Part shown: piece after piece, positions 36,450 to 45,038 of the stretch
Numbering within the stretch: the stretch's first letter is position 1
How the letters are laid out: each line of letters begins with the position of its first letter
Source: Psychrosphaera saromensis
GTDB taxonomy: Bacteria > Pseudomonadota > Gammaproteobacteria > Enterobacterales > Alteromonadaceae
Length of the DNA stretch: 64,000 nt
Assembly: GCF_002954545.1 (NCBI RefSeq)
Contig: NZ_MSCH01000003.1
Coordinates: 1,700,824 to 1,764,823, forward strand
Direction: 5' to 3'
The notes under the pieces: model-generated
Databases searched by the model: none
Told to the model about the DNA's origin: nothing
The model's input: only the letters and a program-made list of their open reading frames with translations
Program-made: the position numbers and the translations under genes

Positions 36450-37223
36450 ATGAATCAGTCGTCTAGTAACCAATCAGTTATGGACCAATTGTCCATGATC
36501 TCTATTTTGACTAAACGTGAGTTTATGTCATTTTTTGCTACCCCAATTGCCTATGTCTTTATCGCTATATTTTTGATCATGAGCGGTATTATGACCTTCA
36601 ATTTAGGCTCCCTTTATGAAAGAGGGCAGGCCGACTTATTACCCTTTTTTAATTTCCATCCCTGGTTATATCTATTTTTAGTTCCGGCATTTGCCATGCG
36701 CTCATGGAGCGAAGAACGTCGCAGCGGTAGCATAGAATTGTTAATGACGTTACCGATAACCGCATTCCAAGCTATGGTGGCTAAGTTTATTTCAGCTTGG
36801 TTGGTGTTAGGACTTGCATTGGTATTAACGTTTCCGCTTTGGATAACGATTAACTACTTGGGGCAACCAGATAACGGCGTTATTTTTGCTGCTTATATTG
36901 GCAGCTGGTTAATGGCGGGGGCGTTTTTAGCCATAGGCATTTGTATGTCAGCGCTATCTAAGTCGCAAGTTATTGCGTTTATCTTGTCTATCTCTATCAG
37001 TTTTTTGTTTGTATTAAGTGGTACAGAAGCGGTTATTAACTCATTTAAAGGTGTGCTACCTACAGGCGCGATTGACGTTATTGCGTCGTTATCTTTTATC
37101 CAACATTTTGACTCAATCGCCAAAGGCGTAATTGCATTGAATGATGTGGGTTATTTTTTACTGGTGATCATTAGTTGGTTAACCGCTGGTTTAGTGATCA
37201 TTGAAGATAAAAAGGCGAGCTAG
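36450..37223 (+). CDS. ABC-2-type permease (GldF-like)
   Basis: 257 residues, about six membrane helices: TKREFMSFFATPIAYVFIAIF at the start (split by residues), PAFAMRSWSEERRSGSIELLMTLPIT in the first cytoplasmic loop, which is the family hallmark, and a final helix before IIEDKKAS. It pairs with the ATPase upstream. The start codon follows GGGAG. The stop codon is 1 bp before the next start. Confidence 0.9.
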   Translation: MNQSSSNQSVMDQLSMISILTKREFMSFFATPIAYVFIAIFLIMSGIMTFNLGSLYERGQADLLPFFNFHPWLYLFLVPAFAMRSWSEERRSGSIELLMTLPITAFQAMVAKFISAWLVLGLALVLTFPLWITINYLGQPDNGVIFAAYIGSWLMAGAFLAIGICMSALSKSQVIAFILSISISFLFVLSGTEAVINSFKGVLPTGAIDVIASLSFIQHFDSIAKGVIALNDVGYFLLVIISWLTAGLVIIEDKKAS

Positions 37224-37224
37224 T

Positions 37225-39216
37225 ATGGCAAAGAAAAATACAACGGACACTAAAATGGAGACCCAAATGCATTCAAAATCGTCAATTAAACGAGTTTCTT
37301 TTCCAATTGCACTCGGCGTTATCGCGTTTGCTTTTCTGGCACTGGTATTATTAAACAATGTGTTGTTAAACAAAGTTAGATTGGACTTAACTGAAGGTAA
37401 TGTGTATTCCATTACCGATGGAACTCATCAAGTATTGTCAGCAATAGATGAGCCTATTACCTTGTACTTTTTCTTTTCAGATAAAGCCACTGAAGGATTA
37501 ACGTCTTTACGTAATTATGCCAATCGTGTGAAAACCTTATTACAAGAATATGAGCTTTACGCTGATGGCAAAATTAAATTACAGATCATTGACCCAGAGG
37601 CATTTTCTGAAGCGGAAGATAAAGCATCTGAAATGGGATTAGTGGCTGCACCAATTAACGCAACGGGCGACTCTATTTACTTTGGTCTAGCAGGGACAAA
37701 TTCATTAGATGATAAAGAAATCATCGCATTTTTTGACCCAAGCCAAGAAAGCCTATTGGAATATGAACTGAGCAAATTAGTACATAAGTTGTCAGATCCA
37801 ACCCCAATTAAAGTTTCTATACTGTCGTCACTGCCAATTCAAGGCGGAACCAATCCAAATCCAATGGCGATGCAAATGGGGCAGGCTCAAACATTTCCAG
37901 AATGGGCTGTGTTGAATCAATTGAAACAGTTGTATCAAGTTGAAATGTTAGAGACGAACGCAGAAACAATTCCAGAAGACACCAATGTGTTAATGATCAT
38001 CCACCCTAAAGAGCTAGCCGACGCTCAATTGTTCGCCATAGAGCAGTATGTGTTAGCGGGTGGCAAAACCTTTATTTTGGTAGACCCATCGTCCGACTCA
38101 GACTCACAAGGGACTAACGTGATGGGCGTTCCAGAAGTATCAACGTCAAACCTTGAACCATTATTTACTGCTTGGGGAATCGACTACGACCCTGACACTG
38201 TCGTGTTAGATGGCGCAAAAGGGTTAGAGATTATGATGCCCGACGGTATGCCTGGACGTCATATCGGTTATTTAGGTTTGGATAAAGACAACATAGATGA
38301 ACTTGATGTTGTCACAGCTTCACTATCAAGTATTAATGGCGCAAGTATGGGCGCGTTACGCTTATTGGATGATGCGACAACAAGCTTATCACCTTTGTTA
38401 ATTAGTTCAGAATACACAGACTTTACCGATCTTGCGCGCTATCAAATGTCAGGAACCAATCCTGATATTTTATTGACTGATTTCACCGCGAGAAATGCCA
38501 ATGTGGTATTAGCTGCAAGAATAAGCGGTGCAGCTAAAACCGCATTCGACACGTTACCTGAAGGTGTTGCTGGTACAGATTGGATTAAGTTTTCTGACAA
38601 TATACAGTTAATTGTGGTTGCCGATACTGATTTGTTAACTGACCGTTTTTGGGTGCAAAGTAGTAACTTTTTTGGTGAAACTGTTTTACAACCATTTGCT
38701 AATAATGGCGACTTTGTTGTTAACGCCGTAGATAACTTAGGTGGTAATTCAGCCTTACTTTCAATCCGTGGCCGTGGTGATTATCAACGTCCATTTGATG
38801 TTGTTGAACAATTAACGGTTGAAGCCGAAGCTAAGTTCAGAGAGCAAGAGCAGCAACTGCAACAGCAGTTAAATGAAACTGAAAACCAATTAGCTGAACT
38901 GCAAAATCAACAAGCTGATAATGGTTCTCTAGTATTAAGTCCTGAGCAAGAGGCGGCTGTTGAGTCATTTGTGGCTAAGAAATTGGAAATTAGAAAACAG
39001 CTTAGAGAAGTACAGCACCAGTTGAATAAAGATATTGAATCTTTAGGTACTGTGATTAAGTTACTTAATATTGCATTCTTCCCACTGATTTTAACGTTAG
39101 GGTTAGGATTATTAGCTAGACGCATTCGTTATAAAATGTCGGCTCAATACCAAGTTAAGCCACAAGCTGAAGCTAAACAAACGCCTGAAGCTACAAAAGC
39201 TAAAACTAAGAAGTAG
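37225..39216 (+). CDS. GldG-like ABC-associated periplasmic protein (DUF4350/GldG type)
   Basis: About 663 residues. An N-terminal membrane helix (FPIALGVIAFAFLALVLLNN) is followed by a large periplasmic region with the GldG opening VRLDLTEGNVYSITDGT, VLMIIHPKELADAQLFAIEQYVLAGGKTFILVDP (split by turns), a coiled coil at ~540-610 (FREQEQQLQQQLNETENQL), and a C-terminal helix (IAFFPLILTLGLGLLARR). A TTG start at 37201 would overlap the permease; the ATG at 37225 leaves a 1-bp gap. Acts with the ATPase/permease pair; function inferred only from the gld resemblance. Confidence 0.87.
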   Translation: MAKKNTTDTKMETQMHSKSSIKRVSFPIALGVIAFAFLALVLLNNVLLNKVRLDLTEGNVYSITDGTHQVLSAIDEPITLYFFFSDKATEGLTSLRNYANRVKTLLQEYELYADGKIKLQIIDPEAFSEAEDKASEMGLVAAPINATGDSIYFGLAGTNSLDDKEIIAFFDPSQESLLEYELSKLVHKLSDPTPIKVSILSSLPIQGGTNPNPMAMQMGQAQTFPEWAVLNQLKQLYQVEMLETNAETIPEDTNVLMIIHPKELADAQLFAIEQYVLAGGKTFILVDPSSDSDSQGTNVMGVPEVSTSNLEPLFTAWGIDYDPDTVVLDGAKGLEIMMPDGMPGRHIGYLGLDKDNIDELDVVTASLSSINGASMGALRLLDDATTSLSPLLISSEYTDFTDLARYQMSGTNPDILLTDFTARNANVVLAARISGAAKTAFDTLPEGVAGTDWIKFSDNIQLIVVADTDLLTDRFWVQSSNFFGETVLQPFANNGDFVVNAVDNLGGNSALLSIRGRGDYQRPFDVVEQLTVEAEAKFREQEQQLQQQLNETENQLAELQNQQADNGSLVLSPEQEAAVESFVAKKLEIRKQLREVQHQLNKDIESLGTVIKLLNIAFFPLILTLGLGLLARRIRYKMSAQYQVKPQAEAKQTPEATKAKTKK

Positions 39217-39224
39217 GAATTAAC

Positions 39225-40280
39225 ATGAGAATTAGTTTTTTAATTAAGGTATTAGCCGTTGGCGTATTAGCGGTATTGCTAAGTAGTTACTTTATTAGTA
39301 AAAACAAAGGCGTGCAAAGTTTTGACGACACCTTGTTGTTGACCGATTTTGACGTCAATTTAGTTGATAAAATTCAAATACAAAATGCGGCTAGTAAACA
39401 ATTTATTAGTGCCGAGAAAGTATCTGGTAAGTGGGTTTTACCTAATAAATTTGGTTATGCAGCGGATGTTAAAAAATTATCAAAGCTGTTACAAAATTTA
39501 AAAGATACGCAAATAGTTGAATTGAAAACCAAGCAAGCAAAGTATTATTCGCGCTTGGGTTTACAAAGCTTAGATCAAGGCAATGAACTAGATGCAGAAA
39601 AAAGCCAGGCACAACTGTTAACATTAGTTGCGGGTGATGAGTTTACTCAGCTTTTAATTGGAAATGAAAGCCAATCATCAACAGGACGTTATGTACGTTT
39701 TGCTAGACAAGAGCAGAGTTACTTAGTGACATTGGATATTAATCTCCCTAGCGACGACTCATCTTGGTTAATGCCGAAGATAATCCCAATAAACGTTAAC
39801 CAAGTCAGCCAGGTTGATATTGCTTTTTTTAATGAAAAGTCGAATAAAAAATCCAGCAATAAGTTTGCTATTGCACGTCAAGCCCATGAAGAAAGTGAGA
39901 CTGATAGTTTAGCAGGGAACTTTGAGCTGTTAAACAAGACTAAAGAACAAGTACCACAATACGACTCTATTTTTACTGGCTTAGTTAGAAACATAATTAA
40001 CATAACGGCCAAAGATATTAAGTTAGCAGAGTCGAGTGAAATGAAGTTGCAGCAAAGTATCGTGTTAACGTATTTGGATAACGGCTTAATCGACAAGCCA
40101 GATAATAAAGTCATGCTGGACGATAAAGTACAAAGCAAAACGTTGACCTTACAGCTGTATAAAAATGATAGAGAGACTCTAAGTTACTGGGTTCGTTTGG
40201 AACAAAGTAAATATTTAATAAATATATCGGAGTTCGACTTTAAGCAAATAAGTAAACCTGTGAATGATTATTTGGAGTGA
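39225..40280 (+). CDS. DUF4340 domain protein of the GldA/F/G-like operon
   Basis: 351 residues with one N-terminal membrane helix (FLIKVLAVGVLAVLLSSYFI) and repeats of the DUF4340 fold: VDKIQIQNAA, GKWVLPNKFGYAADVKKLSKLLQNL, then a long second half that repeats the pattern more loosely. It is the usual last partner of GldG-like proteins in proteobacteria. It starts 8 bp after the GldG-like stop codon. No terminator with a clear T tract follows. Confidence 0.85.
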   Translation: MRISFLIKVLAVGVLAVLLSSYFISKNKGVQSFDDTLLLTDFDVNLVDKIQIQNAASKQFISAEKVSGKWVLPNKFGYAADVKKLSKLLQNLKDTQIVELKTKQAKYYSRLGLQSLDQGNELDAEKSQAQLLTLVAGDEFTQLLIGNESQSSTGRYVRFARQEQSYLVTLDINLPSDDSSWLMPKIIPINVNQVSQVDIAFFNEKSNKKSSNKFAIARQAHEESETDSLAGNFELLNKTKEQVPQYDSIFTGLVRNIINITAKDIKLAESSEMKLQQSIVLTYLDNGLIDKPDNKVMLDDKVQSKTLTLQLYKNDRETLSYWVRLEQSKYLINISEFDFKQISKPVNDYLE

Positions 40281-40431
40281 TAACATTTTCTTTTAACCTA
40301 GATTACATTGTTATTGTTCAGCCACTATGGCTGTATAATAAAAGCACAATTAAAATAGGTTAAAGTTTGTTCAGTGTGATGTAAAGGTGTACTATACACA
40401 TTGATTCTAAGTGCATAAAAAGGTTGTATAA

Positions 40432-41031
40432 ATGTCTGTTTTATCTAATGAAGAACTCGCTTATTTTAGCGGTGCCTTTTCTCCAATAGACGATAGCGCT
40501 GATAATTCACTATCGAGACATTCATTAAGTGTCGCGACTGAAATACCAGACGTGTTGACTCATATTTTAGGTAACGCTAAATTAACTTTGCTGGCTGAAA
40601 TTAGCTATTATCGTTTGTGGTTTCCATTAACGCTAAAAGTCGATGATTTTGGTACGCTTTCACCTGAGTTAGGCATACCTGAAGTTATTGATACGCGTGG
40701 TGGCGAACGTAGTTGGCGTCTTGACCATGTTAAAAATGTAAAGCTAGTTGATAATGACACCGAAAAAGATGTTGAGGTTTTATCTCTATCAAGCTCAGGT
40801 ATGACAATTAAAGTACCGCAAGACTTTGATACTACAATGACACACCTTAGCCAATTGATTTTACCTAATGGTGCTTGCCTTGACGTAATGTTAGACCCAG
40901 TTAGAACTGAGAATGGTGTCATGGCTGCAAAAATTAGTGCCGAAGGTGAGTCCCGGGAAATATTACGACAATTTCTATTTAGCGAACATAAAGCTAAATA
41001 TGAACATCTTTATAAAAATATTAAGCATTAA
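40432..41031 (+). CDS. PilZ-like domain protein
   Basis: 199 residues, cytoplasmic. The centre (about 100-170) fits a weak PilZ domain: RSWRLDHVKNVKL, then VEVLSLSSSGMTIKVP in place of the D/NxSxxG motif (the Asp is replaced by Ser), then QLILPNGACLDVMLDPV. The canonical RxxxR motif is not clear, so c-di-GMP binding is uncertain. AAGG precedes the ATG. Its stop codon lies inside a short tandem duplication. Confidence 0.5.
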   Translation: MSVLSNEELAYFSGAFSPIDDSADNSLSRHSLSVATEIPDVLTHILGNAKLTLLAEISYYRLWFPLTLKVDDFGTLSPELGIPEVIDTRGGERSWRLDHVKNVKLVDNDTEKDVEVLSLSSSGMTIKVPQDFDTTMTHLSQLILPNGACLDVMLDPVRTENGVMAAKISAEGESREILRQFLFSEHKAKYEHLYKNIKH

Positions 41032-41271
41032 CCAAGCTAAGCATTAACTAAGCTAAGTGTTGCAAGCGCTTAGACTCAATTTCAATGACTAACGTCAAGA
41101 GTGAATTGCTTAGTCTTATGTACAGACTAAGCAAACGCTACTCACTTTATAGAAAGTCACTATCTACTTATCCTGTTATATATATCAAAATCATATCTTT
41201 AAAAGTGGCTGATGTTTCTTTGGCTATTTTTTTGTGCACAATCTTTGCATAGGAAAAGCTAATTAAAATAA

Positions 41272-41940
41272 ATGAACGTTATTGCTACTATGAATAATAA
41301 AATGAAAGTTGAAATTTGGTCAGATATCGCTTGTCCTTACTGTTACATAGGCAAACGCCGTTTTGAAATGGCCCTTGAAAAATTTGACGGTAGAGATAAT
41401 GTTGAAATTATTTGGCGTAGCTTTGAACTAGATCCAAACGCAGAATTATCCTATCAAGAAAATAAATATGAGTTATTGGCTAAAAAATACGACCAACCAT
41501 TAAAGTGGGCTGAATTAGCATGCGACGATATGGCCAAACAAGGTGCTGAAATTGGCTTAACTCTTGATTTTGATATTAACAAACCTACCAACACATTTAA
41601 CGCCCAACGCTTAATCCATTTAGCGACTGAGTCAGGTAAAGAGCAAGAAGTACAAAACTTATTGTTTGAAAGCTTTTTCGCTAAAGGTGAGCTTATTAGC
41701 CAAAATGATATCCTGTTAAATATCGCCGCAAACGCTGGTATTGATAAAACTAAAGCCGAGCAATTATTAAACTCTGATGTTTATAGTGACCAAGTAAAAG
41801 AAGATGAAGCTTTGGCAACCGAGCTTGGTATTGAATCTGTTCCATTTTTTATTATAGATGAAGCTTATGGGATGGAAGGTGCACAACCGGTTGATCATAT
41901 CTTAACTATGCTGGAAAACGTTTCTAACGGCGCTATTTAA
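41272..41940 (+). CDS. DsbA-family oxidoreductase (FrnE-like)
   Basis: 222 residues, a thioredoxin fold with helical insert: VEIWSDIACPYCYIGKRRF, where CPYC (21-24) is the redox motif, then IIWRSFELDPNA, FNAQRLIHLATE, and the cis-Pro segment ESVPFFIIDEAYGMEGAQP. No signal peptide, so it acts in the cytoplasm like FrnE/2-hydroxychromene-isomerase relatives. An internal ATG at 41290 could also serve. AGGAAAAG lies about 14 bp upstream of the first ATG. A terminator follows. Confidence 0.9.
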   Translation: MNVIATMNNKMKVEIWSDIACPYCYIGKRRFEMALEKFDGRDNVEIIWRSFELDPNAELSYQENKYELLAKKYDQPLKWAELACDDMAKQGAEIGLTLDFDINKPTNTFNAQRLIHLATESGKEQEVQNLLFESFFAKGELISQNDILLNIAANAGIDKTKAEQLLNSDVYSDQVKEDEALATELGIESVPFFIIDEAYGMEGAQPVDHILTMLENVSNGAI

Positions 41941-42324
41941 CTTTCATAAATTCCAGCGATAAAGCTTTAAAATTAATACCCAGAAAATCCCGCAAAAAAC
42001 TCAGTTATATCTGTCACAAAAACCTGCATTAATTACCTTGTTGTTTTTATAAACAACGAGGTTTTACTTTTCGCTATCAATTCACAAGTGTTGCTTTATT
42101 GTACCGCTTGAGTGTAAATTAATCGTATTGATTAGTTTAAATAACCTCAATATTTACAAAAGATTAGAAAAAATAATCTATTATTTTGTTTTTTTATATC
42201 TAATTAGTGGCAATTCTAGAAATAACTATTACGTTATAAATTAGGTTTATGAAATTAATCATCATAAATCCAATAATAATTATAAAAATAAAATAATAAT
42301 AACAATACGAATACGGGAATACAT
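41941..42324. other. AT-rich intergenic region before the second TonB receptor
   Basis: 384 bp holding the terminator at 42036 and a long AT-rich promoter region rich in AATAAT tracts. No clear Fur box, LacI-type operator or small gene is seen. Confidence 0.5.
42036..42067 (+). terminator. Terminator of the FrnE-like gene
   Basis: Stem CCTTGTTGTTT (42036-42046) with AAACAACGAGG (42051-42061), one G-T wobble, followed by TTTT and more T's. Confidence 0.75.
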
Positions 42325-44907
42325 ATGTACAAATTATCTCCATTATCAAAATTAGTAAAACTGTCATTAATGACAGGACTAACAATTTCTGCAGCATCCA
42401 CCTCTACTTTTGCTTTTGCCGAAGAAGATGATCTTATTAAAAATGTTGAACGCATAGCCGTTGTTGGCTCTCGAGGCGCTCCTCGTTCAGTTGATGACTC
42501 ACCAGTTCCAATTGACCTAATTGGTGGTGAAGAATTAGAACGTGGTGGCAACACCGATATGCTTGAACTGCTTAAAGGCTCAATACCTTCTTTCAATGTC
42601 CACAGTAATCCAATCTCGGATGCTGCAAGCTTAGTTAAACCAGCTAACTTACGTGGATTGTCATCGGATAGCACATTAATACTGGTTAATGGTAAACGTC
42701 GCCATAGAGCTTCAGTTATTGCTTTATTAGGCGGTGGTATCAATGATGGTGCTCAAGGACCTGATATATCAGTTATTCCTAGCTCAGCATTAAAACAGGT
42801 TGAAGTACTTCGTGATGGTGCCGCGGCTCAATACGGCTCTGATGCTATCGCTGGTGTTATGAACTTTGTGTTAAAAGACGATGCAGAAGGCGGCTCGTTA
42901 ACGGCTCGTTATGGTTCTTATTATGAAGGTGATGGCGACGCTGTAGAAATCTCGGGCAACATTGGTATGCCGCTTACAGAAGCTGGTTTTGTTAATGTAA
43001 GTTTTCAATATAAAGACTCTGAGGCGACGAGTCGCAGTGTTCAACGTCCAGATGCCGCTGGCTTAATTGCCGCCGGTAATACAGCTGTTTCTGACTTAGC
43101 ACAAATTTGGGGTTCTCCTGAAGTTAACGATGACCTAACTATTTTTGTGAATTCAGGTTTGGACTTAGCAAACGATGCCGAAGCATATATGTTTGGTAAT
43201 TACTCTAAGCGTGATGTTCGTGGTGGCTTCTATTATCGTAATCCACACGACCGTGGTGGTGTATATTCAAATGACGGTGGCGAGACATTACTCATTGGTG
43301 ATATTGCTGAAGCTGGCGGAGCTGCAAGAACATGTCTTGATGTACCAATTACAAGTGGCAATGTGTTAACTCAAGACAATTACATTAATAATGTTGTTAA
43401 TAACGATAACTGTTTTAGTTTTAATGAAATGTTACCTGGTGGTTTTACGCCTAACTTCGGTGGCAGTATCGTTGATACTTCAATCACTATGGGGACTCGT
43501 GGTGAATTTGATAGTGGTATCACATACGATTTCAGTGGTTCAGTTGGTTACAATCAATCTAGTTATGTTATTTATGACACAGTAAATGCCTCATTAGGTC
43601 TTGATACTGGACGTGATTTTAATCCGGGTAAACACACTCAATTAGAAAAAACATTCAACATGGATTTCACCAAAGAAATTAATGTAGATATGTTTGAATC
43701 ACTAATGCTTGCTGGTGGTTATGAGTGGCATGATGAATCTTTTGAAGTGACGGCTGGTGATGTAGATTCTTATACTGCAGGCCCATATACCTCACAAGGT
43801 TTTGGTATTGGTTCAAATGGTTTTCCAGGATTTAAGCCGGAAGCCGCTGGTGAATATACTCGTAAAAATAGTGCCTTTTACGTTGATTCAGAGGCTCAAG
43901 TTACTGATGGATTCTTAATCGGTGCAGCCATACGTTTTGAAGATTATAGTACATTTGGTACTGATACTAATTACAAGTTAACTGCACAGCTGAATTTGAC
44001 GGATGACTTCTCATTACGCAGTTCAGTGAGTACTGGTTTCCGTGCTCCAACAGTTGGTCAAGCAAACTACTCTAATGTGCAAACTGCGTTAGAAGATGGG
44101 GCATTGGTTGATTCTGCATTGTTACCAGCAACTAACCCTGTTGCGATTCAATTAGGTGCAACCGAGTTAACACCAGAAGAATCTCAAAGCTATACATTGG
44201 GCGCGGTTTTAAACGTAGGTGAAGTATTTATCACTCTTGATTATTACAATATCTCTGTTGAAGACCGAGTTTCTCAATCGACTAAATACGAGCTAAGTGA
44301 CGCTGATAAAATAGCTCTTAAAGCAGACGGTGTTGCTAATGTAGATTCAATTCAATTAGTAAGTTTCTTTACCAATGACTTTGATACGACGACACAAGGT
44401 GTAGACTTTATTGCTAACTACGCGACCGACCTTTTTGATGGTAATGCGACCTTTAGTTTGGCCTACAACTATAATGAAACTGAAGTAGATAACTTTACTG
44501 AAATCACTGGTGATTTTAAAGTATCTCGTTTAGAAAATGACTTGCCAAATCACCGTGCTACATTAACTTGGGCGCAAAAGTGGGAGAAAGTAAACTTCTT
44601 GCTACGTGGTAATTACTATGGTGAATATCAAGGCGTACACGTTGATTACGATGCAACCATTAATACAGGTGAAGCAGCTGTAACGCTAGATGCGGAGTTA
44701 AGTTACTCTGTTACTAATGAGATAATTGTATCTGTTGGTGCACAAAACTTACTTGACCAAAAAGCAACTGAAATTAACTTTACTGAAGCCGGAGCAGCTG
44801 CTTGTGGCGGTTGTAGCAATAGTCAGTGGGGCGGACAATATTACGAAACGTCTCCATTTGGTTTCAACGGTGGACTTTATTACGTAAAAGCTACGTATAA
44901 ATTCTAA
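42325..44907 (+). CDS. TonB-dependent outer-membrane receptor
   Basis: 860 residues. A signal peptide ends near FAFAEED; a TonB-box-like VERIAVVGSRG follows. The plug contains DMLELLKGSIPSFNV, ANLRGLSSDSTLILVNGKRRH and ALKQVEVLRDGAAAQYGSDAIAGV; the barrel ends with YYVKATYKF. This subfamily is widespread in Alteromonadales and Sphingomonadales; substrate is unknown, and the plug is of the VEVLRDGAAAQYGSDAIAG type rather than that of the 7.5-10.6 kb sugar receptor. It is monocistronic, with its own terminator. Confidence 0.94.
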   Translation: MYKLSPLSKLVKLSLMTGLTISAASTSTFAFAEEDDLIKNVERIAVVGSRGAPRSVDDSPVPIDLIGGEELERGGNTDMLELLKGSIPSFNVHSNPISDAASLVKPANLRGLSSDSTLILVNGKRRHRASVIALLGGGINDGAQGPDISVIPSSALKQVEVLRDGAAAQYGSDAIAGVMNFVLKDDAEGGSLTARYGSYYEGDGDAVEISGNIGMPLTEAGFVNVSFQYKDSEATSRSVQRPDAAGLIAAGNTAVSDLAQIWGSPEVNDDLTIFVNSGLDLANDAEAYMFGNYSKRDVRGGFYYRNPHDRGGVYSNDGGETLLIGDIAEAGGAARTCLDVPITSGNVLTQDNYINNVVNNDNCFSFNEMLPGGFTPNFGGSIVDTSITMGTRGEFDSGITYDFSGSVGYNQSSYVIYDTVNASLGLDTGRDFNPGKHTQLEKTFNMDFTKEINVDMFESLMLAGGYEWHDESFEVTAGDVDSYTAGPYTSQGFGIGSNGFPGFKPEAAGEYTRKNSAFYVDSEAQVTDGFLIGAAIRFEDYSTFGTDTNYKLTAQLNLTDDFSLRSSVSTGFRAPTVGQANYSNVQTALEDGALVDSALLPATNPVAIQLGATELTPEESQSYTLGAVLNVGEVFITLDYYNISVEDRVSQSTKYELSDADKIALKADGVANVDSIQLVSFFTNDFDTTTQGVDFIANYATDLFDGNATFSLAYNYNETEVDNFTEITGDFKVSRLENDLPNHRATLTWAQKWEKVNFLLRGNYYGEYQGVHVDYDATINTGEAAVTLDAELSYSVTNEIIVSVGAQNLLDQKATEINFTEAGAAACGGCSNSQWGGQYYETSPFGFNGGLYYVKATYKF

Positions 44908-44930
44908 TAGAGTTTAATTCAAAGTAACAA

Positions 44931-44956
44931 AAAGGCTCCTATAAGGAGCCTTTTTT
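44931..44956 (+). terminator. Terminator of the second TonB receptor
   Basis: Perfect 10-bp stem AAAGGCTCCT with AGGAGCCTTT, loop ATA, then TTTT, 25 bp after the stop codon. Confidence 0.92.
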
Positions 44957-45038
44957 AGTTTAAGTCGTCAGTATTAATGCACTGATTTATAAATAAACAA
45001 AGTTATAACCAAGTCTTAGTTTATAAACACGCCTTCGT

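Noticed and set aside
41061-41074. TGCAAGCGCTTAGA, similar to the LacI-type operators
   Set aside because: It breaks symmetry outside the core and lies before an oxidoreductase with no link to sugar uptake.
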